Part shown: positions 8,213 through 16,775 of the stretch, in pieces
How the letters are laid out: each line of letters begins with the position of its first letter
Position numbering within the stretch: position 1 is the stretch's first letter
Source of the DNA: Arthrobacter humicola
GTDB lineage: Bacteria; Actinomycetota; Actinomycetes; Actinomycetales; Micrococcaceae
DNA: 64,000 nucleotides
Direction of reading: 5' to 3'
NCBI RefSeq assembly: GCF_022803015.1
Contig: NZ_JAFKON010000003.1
Coordinates: 1-64,000 of the forward strand
Notes under the pieces: generated by a model
What the model saw: the letters and a program-made list of their open reading frames with translations, nothing else
The model's database searches: none
Told to the model about the DNA's origin: nothing
Translations under genes and position numbers: made by a program

Positions 8213-9760
8213 CTAATCGTGATGGTTGTATTCGAACCGTTCGATGACAATGCTGCCGCTGGTTGCCGCCAGTCCGACAACGCGGCCGGTGAACCCGCCG
8301 GCGACCTCTGTGGACAGATACCGGCCGTCCATCCGCGAGAGCGTCGTCAGCTCGCCGTGCTCTCGAAAGCCCAATGTGACTTCGTCCGGCCCAGTATTTA
8401 TGCCCGGTTGGCCCGCCAAGGGTGAGTCGTTGCATGCGATTTCCAGCTGAAATGGTCCAGGGGCTGGGTCGATTTCCGCTGTCGCTACCACCTGCTGAAG
8501 GGGTCCGATCTGGGCCACGACCCGGATTTGGCGTCCGGAGGCTTCGATGCCATACCAATGGAAGTCGTCCATCCTCAGGAGGAACCTGACCGCCTCGTCA
8601 CCCGAGAGAAGAACTGACGCGCGTGCATCCCAAACGTGTCCGAGGACCCTGGTTGCCAAGATGGGAACGCTGCCAGTCTGGCTCTGCCTGATAAGGAGAC
8701 CTTCGGGGGTTTCGGCCGTAAACGAAGCCGGGTCCTGGCCGGGTGAAATCCACCGCGGGTGAAGGCTGCCTGAAGAGAAAACGTCAATAAACGAAGACCC
8801 GACGACGGGAACCTGATAACGGTCCTCATCGAACCGCGGCCAACCCTGGTCCCAGGAGATACCCGCAACATAAGTTTCTCGACCCAGGACGTGAAAGCCA
8901 GGAACAACGCCTCGGGGACGAACACCGAGGTAGACCGCGGCCCAATCACCATCGACCGTTTCGACCAGGTCCGCGTGGCCGACACTCTGGACGGGCGCCG
9001 CCATGCTTCGATGACTGAGGATGGGGTTGTTCGGATGCGGTTCGAAAGGACCTGCGGGACTGCTGCCACGGCTGACAGAAACGGCATGACCGCGTTCCGT
9101 GCCGCCTTCGGCCAAAACCAGATACCAGCAGCCGCCCTCCTCATACAAGTGCGGCCCCTCCGGGTAGGCCAACCCTGTTCCCTGCCACACCTTCCTGGGA
9201 GATTCCAAGAGGCGGCCAGCGTCGGGATCCAGCCGCGCCTGGACGATACCGGACTCATTCTCGCCGGGGCCGAACCCCACCCAGGTGAGGTAACAACTTC
9301 CGTCGCTGTCCCACGCGATATCCGGGTCGATGCCCAGCGTTCCCGGTATCTGTACTGGGTCGCTCCACGGGCCGGCAGCCTCCTTGGACCGCAACAGCAA
9401 ATGACCGCCACCGAAGTCGCTCATGTTCGTGGTGACGAACCAGAATTCACCGTTGTGATGCCTGAGCGTTGAGCCGAAGATCCCGCCTGAAGGACGCCCG
9501 TCCCCAACAGCGAACTGGCTCCGCCGGGTGAGGATGTTCCCGATCTGATCCCAAGTTACGAGGTCCCGGCTGTGGAAGATCGGCGCTCCGGGGAAGTACT
9601 CAAAGCTCGACGTTGCCAGGAAATAGTCGAAGCCGACCCGACAGATTGTGGGGTCAGGGTGGAAACCCGGAATAACCGGTGTGATGGCTGCGGGAGATGT
9701 TACTTGGCGAACCTGCTCGACTGCAATGTCAACCAATGGGGCTCCGTCCGTTGCTGGCAT
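8213..9760 (-). CDS. Glycoside hydrolase family 43 (beta-xylosidase/arabinosidase type)
   Basis: A 515-residue enzyme of the five-bladed propeller family. The general base lies in GFHPDPTI (Asp36), the pKa-tuning Asp in IDPDIAW (about 147) and the general acid Glu201 in AYPEGPHLY. The C-terminal 200 residues form the beta-sandwich (DUF1349/GH43 C2-like) found in xylan 1,4-beta-xylosidases. There is no signal peptide, so it probably acts on imported oligosaccharides in the cytoplasm. It is a single gene with no sugar transporter beside it. Xylosidase versus arabinofuranosidase cannot be decided from motifs. Confidence 0.9.
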   Translation of the reverse strand: MPATDGAPLVDIAVEQVRQVTSPAAITPVIPGFHPDPTICRVGFDYFLATSSFEYFPGAPIFHSRDLVTWDQIGNILTRRSQFAVGDGRPSGGIFGSTLRHHNGEFWFVTTNMSDFGGGHLLLRSKEAAGPWSDPVQIPGTLGIDPDIAWDSDGSCYLTWVGFGPGENESGIVQARLDPDAGRLLESPRKVWQGTGLAYPEGPHLYEEGGCWYLVLAEGGTERGHAVSVSRGSSPAGPFEPHPNNPILSHRSMAAPVQSVGHADLVETVDGDWAAVYLGVRPRGVVPGFHVLGRETYVAGISWDQGWPRFDEDRYQVPVVGSSFIDVFSSGSLHPRWISPGQDPASFTAETPEGLLIRQSQTGSVPILATRVLGHVWDARASVLLSGDEAVRFLLRMDDFHWYGIEASGRQIRVVAQIGPLQQVVATAEIDPAPGPFQLEIACNDSPLAGQPGINTGPDEVTLGFREHGELTTLSRMDGRYLSTEVAGGFTGRVVGLAATSGSIVIERFEYNHHD

Positions 9761-9996
9761 TGACTACCCGGTCTGCGGGAGTAGAGGAATTTCAACCCTA
9801 GGATGTCCCGCCTTGCAGTCCCACCTGGACTTTCACTGGTTGGAACACCTTCCCTGCCTCACACCCGCATCACAGCCGGGGACGCCACGTCATTCAGCGC
9901 TGCCGCTGCATGGTCCAGAGCGTTGCACTAATTGGCCACGATGCCTTCAAGGGGCGAGACGGTACGTGCCCGGCTGCCTTTCGATCACATGGAAAC

Positions 9997-10021
9997 GCCC
10001 CGGACCAGCGTGGTCCGGGGC
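9997..10021. terminator. Hairpin terminator
   Basis: An 11-bp perfect stem, gccccggacca and its complement, with a GCG loop, 16 bp beyond the stop of the small gene at 10037. The 9761-9996 stretch to its left shows no recognisable gene. Confidence 0.65.
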
Positions 10022-10036
10022 TTGCGTGGGCGTCTG

Positions 10037-10312
10037 CTAGCGTCCGATGCAGACGGTGAGATCCAAATAAATATCGTTATCAGCGACAAAGCGATCCTGG
10101 AGGTAGCGGGCGAGGCTCGCGTCCGTAGCGGTGTGAACGCTTTGAGCGATCGCTCCTCGCAGCAGCGCCTGGGTGTCGGTGGATTTGACGACGTCCAGCG
10201 GCGCCCACCCGCGATGACCGCCGGTAAGACGTTCTATGTCCGTGCGGAAAGAGCGCTTGTGGTCGTCGCGGACAGTAGCGCGCATGGTGAACGGGATAAA
10301 GGGAGTGGGCAA
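10037..10312 (-). CDS. Hypothetical protein, 91 aa
   Basis: The reading frame starts at TTG 10312, which is preceded by AAAGGA at 5-nt spacing, and is followed by a hairpin terminator 16 bp after the stop. Both support a real gene. The product is soluble-looking and mixed-charge, with a C-terminal YLDLTVCIGR. I do not recognise a family. It contains a stretch DDHKRSFRTDIERLTGGHRG with no known motif. Confidence 0.5.
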   Translation of the reverse strand: MPTPFIPFTMRATVRDDHKRSFRTDIERLTGGHRGWAPLDVVKSTDTQALLRGAIAQSVHTATDASLARYLQDRFVADNDIYLDLTVCIGR

Positions 10313-10567
10313 TGAGGTCCTTTCACGAGGCAGCCGGTTGTCGACGCCCCGGTTAGAACAAGACCGCCACAGCCCCCGCTATTCCCCCGAAGCAGCCAAG
10401 GAGTCCAGCATCACGGCGCCGGGATGGCACCTCCGCTATCGGCCATGGGCCACTCTGCAGGGCGGGAGTTGATAGCGGATCTTATGTAAAGCTTCCACCA
10501 ATTTGGTCTGTCCTCGGGCATACGAAATCCCAACCGCTTTAGGTCAACTTCGGGAGCGAGGAGACTG

Positions 10568-11068
10568 ATGGCCAAAGACGGAGCCGCCGCTCAGGGCGCG
10601 AAAGCGCTCCCTAAGAAAGCGCCGGTGGGCCTGCTGGCCGCGCGGCGGCCCTTTGACATAGTGGGCTCGCTCTTGCTGGGGTCGCTGACCGGGCTCGGGG
10701 GCGGCGTGGTGCGGGACCTGATCATCGGCGTTACCCCGACGCCTTTCACCCAGCCGGTGTACCTGGTTCCGCCGGTGGCCGCTGCACTGCTGGTCTACTT
10801 TTTCGCACGCCGTGTCCAGCGGTTCCCGCGGACACTGCTGGTCTTTGACGCCGGCGGCCTGGCACTGTTCTGTACCACCGGAGCAGTCACGGCCCTGGAC
10901 GCGGGCATGAACCCCGTTTCGGCCGCCCTGCTGGGCGTCACCACCGGGGTCGGCGGGGGGTTGCTGCGTGACGTCGTCGCAAACCGGGCAAGACCTAGCA
11001 GGTGGGACCGGCCCGGCGTACGTTGGGGGGGCAGGGCAGGACGCTCGAGCCGGACGAAAGGAGACCTC
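10568..11068 (+). pseudogene. Truncated TRIC-type channel / UPF0126 membrane protein
   Basis: The frame encodes ARRPFDIVGSLLLGSLTGLG, GGVVRDLIIG and later LGVTTGVGGGLLRDVVANR, the paired GGG..RD signatures of the UPF0126/TRIC cation-channel family (normally about 200 residues and seven helices). The first transmembrane helix is replaced by an unrelated polar leader, and the sequence ends right after the second signature, losing the last helices. With no stop codon it reads in frame into the M20 gene, giving a 595-codon open frame. GAGGAG precedes ATG 10568, so a fused membrane-anchored product is formally possible, but the next gene has its own good start. Confidence 0.6.
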
Positions 11069-12355
11069 GTGGCCGCGACCGAACAGATATTGCAACACTA
11101 CGAGTCAATCCGCCCGGAACAGGAGGACTTCTACAAGGACCTCCACCAAAACCCTGAGCTCTCACACCAGGAACACCGCACCGCCGCCAACGTGGCGCGC
11201 AGCATGAGTTCCTACGGCTTCCAAACGGAGACCGGGATCGGGGGAACAGGAGTCACTGCGGTGCTGCAAAACGGCAACGGGCCAACGGTTTTACTCCGGG
11301 CCGACATGGACGCGCTGCCCCTGCAGGAACGGACCGGCGCGGACTACGCAAGCACCATCACAGCTCAGGACCAGGTCGGGGACCGTGTGCCCGTCATGCA
11401 CGCCTGCGGACACGACGTTCACGTCGCATGCCTGCTGGGCGCCTCCAGACTGCTCGCCGAGCACCAGGACCAGTGGCGAGGCACGCTCGTGGCCCTGTTC
11501 CAGCCCGCCGAGGAAACCGGCGACGGAGCCCGCGGCATGCTCGACGACGCTCTCCTTGATCGCATCCCCCCGCCCGACGTCGCACTCGCCCAGCACGTTC
11601 TGCCCGGAGTCTCGGGCCACGTCGCCACCCGGTCCGGCCCGGTCTTATCCAGCGCCGACAGCATCCGCATCACAGTCCACGGCCGCGGCGGCCACGGCTC
11701 AATGCCGCAGAACACCATTGATCCTGTCGTTCTAGCCGCCATGATCGTCCTTCGCCTGCAGGCAATCATTTCCCGGGAAACCCCGCCCACCGAACCTGCC
11801 GTCCTCACCGTCGGGAGCCTTCACGCCGGAACCAAGAGCAACATCATCCCCGACCAGGCGGTCATGGAACTGAACCTGCGCACCTACACCGACGCCACCC
11901 GGCAGCGGATTCTCGACTCTGTCCGACGCGCCGTCCAAGCCGAGTGCGCCGCCAGCGGCTCCCCCAAAGAACCGGACTTCGAAACCTTCGACAGTTTTCC
12001 GCTCACCGTCAACGACGAGGCAACAACCACGCGCGTAGCCGGGGCCTTCAGCACCTACTTCGGCGACCGGGCCGGCAGCCTCGAGCTCCAGACCGCCAGC
12101 GAGGACTTTAGCGATATTCCGCGGACCGGCAACATCCCCTACACCTACTGGGGCATCGGCGGAACGGACCCGCAGACCTACAGGGCTGCCGTACGGGACG
12201 GCCGGGTGCTGGATGACGTTCCGGCCAACCACTCGCCGATGTTCCTACCCGTCCTCCAGCCGACCCTAAAGACCGGAACCGAAGCCCTCGTCGCCGCAGC
12301 CCTGGCCTGGCTGGGCCTGGATAATTCACCACCGGCCAACGCGGCGGCCTCCTAA
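11069..12355 (+). CDS. M20-family amidohydrolase (hippurate/IAA-amino-acid hydrolase-like)
   Basis: A 428-residue metallopeptidase that hydrolyses N-acyl amino acids or similar amides. Metal ligands are visible in MHACGHDVH (His115, Asp116) and the catalytic/ligand Glu pair in QPAEETGDGA. The GRGGHGSMPQNTIDPV stretch is the dimerisation domain, and a final ligand His is in PANHSPMF. GTG 11069 is preferred because AAAGGAG sits 5 nt upstream and homology begins a few residues in. No signal peptide. It is not obviously part of an operon, and the substrate is unassigned. Confidence 0.85.
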   Translation: MAATEQILQHYESIRPEQEDFYKDLHQNPELSHQEHRTAANVARSMSSYGFQTETGIGGTGVTAVLQNGNGPTVLLRADMDALPLQERTGADYASTITAQDQVGDRVPVMHACGHDVHVACLLGASRLLAEHQDQWRGTLVALFQPAEETGDGARGMLDDALLDRIPPPDVALAQHVLPGVSGHVATRSGPVLSSADSIRITVHGRGGHGSMPQNTIDPVVLAAMIVLRLQAIISRETPPTEPAVLTVGSLHAGTKSNIIPDQAVMELNLRTYTDATRQRILDSVRRAVQAECAASGSPKEPDFETFDSFPLTVNDEATTTRVAGAFSTYFGDRAGSLELQTASEDFSDIPRTGNIPYTYWGIGGTDPQTYRAAVRDGRVLDDVPANHSPMFLPVLQPTLKTGTEALVAAALAWLGLDNSPPANAAAS

Positions 12356-12719
12356 TCAGACGAGGACGGGACAGCCGCGTCCGTGGCAGATGTTGCGTAT
12401 TCAATAAACCGTCCAATCCCCCGTCGGCCCTGACAGCAAGACCCAAAACACCAGCACCAACCCCGGGCACAGAACTGCGGCTTGCCTGCATTTCGCAAGA
12501 CGGGAAGAATGCGTTCACAACACCGGAAGTCTGTCACTACCGCAGTCTGTGAGTCTGCCTACGCCGCCGATAGCCGTGACAATGACAAGCCGCCGCTCAG
12601 AAGGGGCTACGAAGGCACGTTAGGGTGGGCACTCATCAAAGAATCTCGGGGGCATTTTGTGTTCCAGGCAGTGAGTAACGCCGCAGTCCCGCTGAAGCCG
12701 CGGCTGGGTTTCTGGCCGC
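12356..12719. other. Noncoding interval
   Basis: 364 bp between two convergent genes. No homology-bearing frame, repeat or convincing terminator was recognised on either strand. Confidence 0.4.
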
Positions 12720-13403
12720 TTACTCGCGGCCGGGCGCCGAGACGGTCGCGGGTGTGTGTTCGATGACGAGCGTGCTGCGTTGGCTTCCTGGTGTTACCAG
12801 GCGGGCATTGCGTTCGTCGTTGCCGGTTGCGCGCCATTCGGCGATGGCGGCGTCGTTGTCGAATCTTAGGTGCCGGGCGGTGAGCCGGCGCAGGCGTTCG
12901 CCCTGTTCGAGTTCCACGAACCAGGTTTCATCCAGGAGGGATGCGACCTCGTTCCAGGGGGCCTCGTCTAAGAGCAGGTAGTTGCCTTCGGTGATGATCA
13001 GGCGTGTTTCCGGCGGGACGGCGATGGCCCCGGCAATCGCGTCGTTGACTTCACGGCGGAACACCGGTGCGAAGATTTCCCGCGAGATCTCTGAGCGCAG
13101 CCGGCGGAGCAACGCGACGTAGCCGGCACCGTCGAAGGTCTCCGGAGCGCCCTTGCGGTGCTCCAGCCCGCGATCCACGAGCAGCGACTGCGCCAGGTGA
13201 TATCCGTCCATGGGGACCAGGGCGACCTGCCGGGGATGGTCCAGGTGCTCCAGCAGCCATTCGGAGATGGTGGATTTTCCGGCACCGGGCGCCCCGGCTA
13301 TTCCGAGCAGGCACCGTCTTCGCCGCTGGAGCAGCGCTTCAGCCCGGGCGAGGAGCTGCTGCTGGCCTGATTCGTCCCAGCGCAGGTATGGAGGGGTGCT
13401 CAT
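12720..13403 (-). CDS. P-loop nucleoside/sugar kinase (uridine kinase / FrcK-like)
   Basis: A 227-residue phosphotransferase with Walker A GIAGAPGAGKST at about residues 34-45, the VPMDGYHL substrate motif typical of uridine kinase/phosphoribulokinase-like enzymes, and the ETFDGAGYVALLRRL segment seen in 'nucleoside/nucleotide kinase family' proteins often linked to fructose or pantothenate metabolism. AAAGGAG lies 5 nt before ATG 13403. The neighbours give no pathway clue, so the acceptor could be a nucleoside, pantothenate or a sugar. Confidence 0.82.
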   Translation of the reverse strand: MSTPPYLRWDESGQQQLLARAEALLQRRRRCLLGIAGAPGAGKSTISEWLLEHLDHPRQVALVPMDGYHLAQSLLVDRGLEHRKGAPETFDGAGYVALLRRLRSEISREIFAPVFRREVNDAIAGAIAVPPETRLIITEGNYLLLDEAPWNEVASLLDETWFVELEQGERLRRLTARHLRFDNDAAIAEWRATGNDERNARLVTPGSQRSTLVIEHTPATVSAPGRE

Positions 13404-13539
13404 CGCTTCTCCTTTCCGGCTCTCGCCTGGACCAGGCAGGAGGTCACCGGTGTTCTACGGCATCACGTTACATCGGCGTGGACAATGTCCACACATCCTT
13501 TGCCGGACCAACACCCGTGCACCTCTCTCCGGCCAAGAA

Positions 13540-14035
13540 AAGGAACGAATCGAGGACCAGAAAATCTCCCAGAAACTTCCCGCAGGTCATGTCATCACCG
13601 CAACTCCAGGAGATGAACAGGTACAAGGCCAACCACGCCCGACACAAACAGCAAGACGGGAGGCCCGAGTGATCCCAAGTCGCAGCAGGTCATGCAGTTC
13701 CAAGCGCTCCCGCCCATGAAGGAGTACACAGCAATACCGCTGTCCAAGCAAGAGAAGGAGCCGCCAGACCAGCCGCCACCAACAAAAATGGGCCCCAGCA
13801 GGGGCCCATAAAAGGAGATTTGTAAACATTCAGCGGACCACAAGCCCCTGAACAGTGAAAACACGTGCCCGAGGTGGGACTCGAACTGCATTCCCTCCCC
13901 TGCCAACACTGGACTCCCCCCGGAAACCTGCGGAATCCGGCCCGATCCGGCCCCGGTACGACCGAGTCCGAAAGCCCAAAGTGGGCACTTTTGTACACAC
14001 CGCAAATTGGCCGGTTCAGAGCGTTGCGGACCCAC
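13540..14035 (-). repeat. Composite repeat, copy A (tRNA 3'-end-like fragment plus terminator)
   Basis: In the minus orientation the repeat has a GC-rich arm (13886-14035), a fragment reading GTTCGAGTCCCACCTCGGGC (13865-13886 in total, a tRNA T-loop/acceptor 3' half without its 5' half), a terminator hairpin gggcccc/ggggccc at 13788-13809 followed by a T run, then a conserved short frame encoding LCRAWLALYLFIS...DDMTC. Copy B is at 33.65-34.04 kb and copy C at 53.75-54.06 kb. The pattern looks like an attachment-site relic from integration at a tRNA 3' end. Confidence 0.65.
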
Positions 14036-14311
14036 TCCCCCATGAGGAGATTAGGAATCACGCCGACCCGGCTCAGCGTTTGGGGCATCGGCGCCTAGTG
14101 TCGAAAAACTGTTGTCTTCCAAGACAGCAGCGGATGCGGTCGCTGTCGCGTTTCTCACTGGAGATCGTCTACGAGAGTCCTGCACGGCTTGGTCCTGATT
14201 GGCGGCATGAGGTGCGACGTCGAAGCTCAAGAGGGTCTTTTGGCCACTCGTTGACGGCGGCCTAACGACGGGCAGACATCGAGTGCACTGAAAGTGCAGT
14301 ATGATGCACTT

Positions 14312-14917
14312 ATGGATGAGAGTACAACGAGCTTGGCGCTGGCAATCGGCGCCCGGGTTAAGCAGGAGAGGCAGTCGCGGGGCTGGACGCTTGATCAGCT
14401 GGCGGAATCTGCCGGGGTAAGCCGAAGGATGGTGGTCAACGTGGAGCAGGGTGCCGCGAATCCCAGCGTGGGAACCCTGCTGAGGATCAGCGACGCGCTC
14501 GGCGTGGGGCTGCCCGCGCTGGTCGAGCCCCCTCGGCCGAAGCCGGTGAAGGTCACCCGCAGTGGTGAAGGCGCTGCTTTGTGGAGCGGTGAGTACGGCG
14601 GCCGCGGGGTGTTGGTGGCCGGCACCGAACCGCCGGACGTGGTTGAACTGTGGGACTGGACGCTGGATCCCGGCGACCGTCATGTGAGCGAGGCCCATAC
14701 GTCGGGCACCAAGGAGCTTTTGCAGGTCCAGCAGGGCACGGTCACGGTGGAGGTCGCAGGTCAATTGCTCACCCTCGATGAGGGCGATGCGGTGACGTTC
14801 CCGGGCGACGTGGCACACTCTTACGCCAATCCGCGCACGGAGCCGGCGAGGTTCTCCCTGGCCGTCTTCGAGCCGGGCGTGGGGACAGGTCACCGGCCGG
14901 AGGCGTCCGATGCTTGA
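14312..14917 (+). CDS. XRE-family regulator with C-terminal cupin
   Basis: A 201-residue protein with a helix-turn-helix (about residues 8-65, RGWTLDQLAESAGVSRRMVV) and a cupin sensor domain (ELLQVQQGTVTVEVAGQ to FPGDVAHSYANP). This fusion commonly controls amino-acid or small-molecule export and catabolic genes beside it. ATG 14312 is chosen although an in-frame ATG lies at 14294, because a -10-like TATGAT at 14300-14305 places the transcript start at or near the ATG, suggesting a leaderless message. It overlaps the next gene by 8 bp and heads a five-gene same-strand set that includes two exporters. Confidence 0.85.
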   Translation: MDESTTSLALAIGARVKQERQSRGWTLDQLAESAGVSRRMVVNVEQGAANPSVGTLLRISDALGVGLPALVEPPRPKPVKVTRSGEGAALWSGEYGGRGVLVAGTEPPDVVELWDWTLDPGDRHVSEAHTSGTKELLQVQQGTVTVEVAGQLLTLDEGDAVTFPGDVAHSYANPRTEPARFSLAVFEPGVGTGHRPEASDA

Positions 14918-15650
14918 GTCAGGCATGCTTCAGGAATTTCTCGACGGCGGCCATGTTGACGCCGCCGTGTTCGCGCTGCGGCCCGACTACCGGGCGTTGC
15001 TGCTGGCCGTTGACGGACTCGTCCCTGGCCCGAGTGACCAGGCCGGAGAGGAGATGCTCCAGGCGGCGGAGTCCGCAGCCCGGGGGCTGCTCAACGGCCG
15101 GCCGGTTGAGCAGCTCCCACACGTGGCTGCGTGGCGCGAGGCTTACCAGGCCTTCGGCCCCAAACCCAGCCGCACGCGCAACAGCCTGGAGGCGCTCCTG
15201 CGCCGTGCGGTGTCCGGGTTGCCCCGGGTGAACCGTCTCACCGACCTCTATAACGCGGTTTCGGTGCTCCACCAGATCCCGCTGGGCGGGGAGGACCTAA
15301 ACCGCTACAGCGGTGCGCCCCGGCTGGTCCGCGCTACCGGCACGGAGCCCTTCGATACGGCCGCCGGCGACGCCGCGGTGATCGAACACCCGGAACCTGG
15401 CGAGGTCGTGTGGTGCGACGACGCCGGAGTGACCTGCCGGCGCTGGAACTGGCGCCAGGCACGCCGCACCCAGCTCGGCGAGAACACCACCGCCGCGCTG
15501 TTCATCCTCGACGCGCTCGAACCCATGACCGATGAGGCGCTCCACGCCGCAGCCGAGGACCTGACCGCCCGGCTGACCCTACTCGGTCACGATGTCCGCG
15601 TCGCCCGCCGCCTGATAACCGCCGGCACGCCAGCCAACGAAAGAGACTGA
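14910..15650 (+). CDS. B3/B4 domain protein (phenylalanyl-tRNA synthetase beta B3/B4-like)
   Basis: A 246-residue protein carrying a stand-alone B3/B4 domain: the segment NRLTDLYNAVSVLHQIPLGG is characteristic of this fold, which in PheRS beta and editing proteins binds aminoacyl-tRNA or amino acids. Free-standing members often sit beside XRE-cupin regulators and EamA exporters, exactly as here. It overlaps the regulator's stop by 8 bp, so translation is coupled. The likely role is amino-acid or aminoacyl-tRNA related quality control, but that is inference; no catalytic residues are known. Confidence 0.82.
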   Translation: MLESGMLQEFLDGGHVDAAVFALRPDYRALLLAVDGLVPGPSDQAGEEMLQAAESAARGLLNGRPVEQLPHVAAWREAYQAFGPKPSRTRNSLEALLRRAVSGLPRVNRLTDLYNAVSVLHQIPLGGEDLNRYSGAPRLVRATGTEPFDTAAGDAAVIEHPEPGEVVWCDDAGVTCRRWNWRQARRTQLGENTTAALFILDALEPMTDEALHAAAEDLTARLTLLGHDVRVARRLITAGTPANERD

Positions 15651-15651
15651 C

Positions 15652-15714
15652 ATGCTCATCCACCCCCGCATACGCGCGATCGGTGACCGGCTGGCCCAGG
15701 GCGGCCGGCCGTGA
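15652..15714 (+). CDS. 20-codon micro-ORF coupled to the exporter gene
   Basis: ATG 15652 opens MLIHPRIRAIGDRLAQGGRP and stops at TGA 15712, which overlaps the GTG start of the exporter (GTGA). No clear ribosome site precedes it. It may be a coupling leader peptide or the residue of a deleted gene; the peptide itself is not recognised. Confidence 0.3.
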   Translation: MLIHPRIRAIGDRLAQGGRP

Positions 15715-16628
15715 GCCAACGTGTCCCCAAGAATGTCCCTGTGCCGCCATGGGGGCTGGCCGTTGCCGCCATGCTCTCAGTCCAGCTCAGCTCGGCCCTG
15801 TCAGTGGATCTGATCGCATCGGTGGGGCCGGCCGGAACAGCCTGGCTCAGACTCAGCGTGGGAGCACTCATCTTTCTCGCCGTTGCCCGGCCCCCATTGC
15901 GCGCGCTACGCCGCCGCGACATCCCCGTGCTCCTGGGGCTGGGCGTCGCCACCGGACTGATGACCATCGCATTCCTCGCCTCCATCGAACGCATCCCGCT
16001 CGGCACCGCCGTCGCGATCGAGTTCCTCGGTCCGCTGACTGTCGCCGCGGTGCGCAGCCACAGCGCACGGGCGCTTATCTGGCCAGCCCTGGCGCTGCTG
16101 GGCGTCGTCCTTCTGACCGAACCTTGGGCTGGTGAGATCAACCTCGCCGGTATCGGGTTGGCAGGGCTCGCGGCCGTCGGGTGGGCCGTCTACATCGTGC
16201 TTACACAACGGATCGGCGACCGCTTCACGGGCATCGGTGCGCTTTCACTCACCGTTCCCGTCGCAGCTGCCACGGCAGCGGTGGTCGGCATCCCACAGTC
16301 CGCCGGACATCTCAACCTCGGTGTCCTCTCTGTCGCTTTCGGACTGGCCGTCCTGATGCCGGTGCTGCCAATGGCGCTTGAGATGCTCGCCCTGCGCCGG
16401 ATGACGCCCACCGCGTTCGGTACCCTGATGGCCCTCGAACCGGCAATCGGGGTGCTCCTCGGGCTGCTCGTGCTGCACCAGCAGCCCTCGCTCACCCAAT
16501 TCGGGGGCATCACGCTCGTCGTCCTCGCCGGGGCCGCCGCGCAACGCGGTGGCCGACGGCAACCGCACACTCGCGAACCCGCCGCCGCCCGCACCGACCC
16601 TGACCTCATCAGCCAAGGACCGAAGTAG
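15711..16628 (+). CDS. EamA/RhtA-type DMT-superfamily exporter
   Basis: A 305-residue inner-membrane protein with about ten helices in two EamA repeats. Signature segments are ERIPLGTAVAIEFLGPLTVA and MTPTAFGTLMALEPAIGVLL, matching RhtA-like threonine/homoserine exporters. The start is GTG 15711, read by GTGA overlap from the micro-ORF. The last 35 residues are a polar tail. In this operon with an XRE-cupin regulator and a B3/B4 protein it probably exports amino acids or toxic analogues. Substrate not demonstrated. Confidence 0.86.
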   Translation: MSQRVPKNVPVPPWGLAVAAMLSVQLSSALSVDLIASVGPAGTAWLRLSVGALIFLAVARPPLRALRRRDIPVLLGLGVATGLMTIAFLASIERIPLGTAVAIEFLGPLTVAAVRSHSARALIWPALALLGVVLLTEPWAGEINLAGIGLAGLAAVGWAVYIVLTQRIGDRFTGIGALSLTVPVAAATAAVVGIPQSAGHLNLGVLSVAFGLAVLMPVLPMALEMLALRRMTPTAFGTLMALEPAIGVLLGLLVLHQQPSLTQFGGITLVVLAGAAAQRGGRRQPHTREPAAARTDPDLISQGPK

Positions 16629-16775
16629 GCCGCAGTCCTCCAACTAGACGCGTCCGCCAGAACTGTCGCTGCGCGGGAAATACCTGCTGACAGGTGACCC
16701 GCAGCTCAGCCCGCCCAGCCGCGGCAGGTGGCTCAGACTTTGCTTCCCCGTTATTCAAACAAAGGAGTTATACCC

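Noticed and set aside
13865..13886. Complete tRNA gene at the T-arm-like fragment
   Set aside because: No complementary T-stem 5' strand, anticodon arm or acceptor 5' strand is present at any of the three copies.
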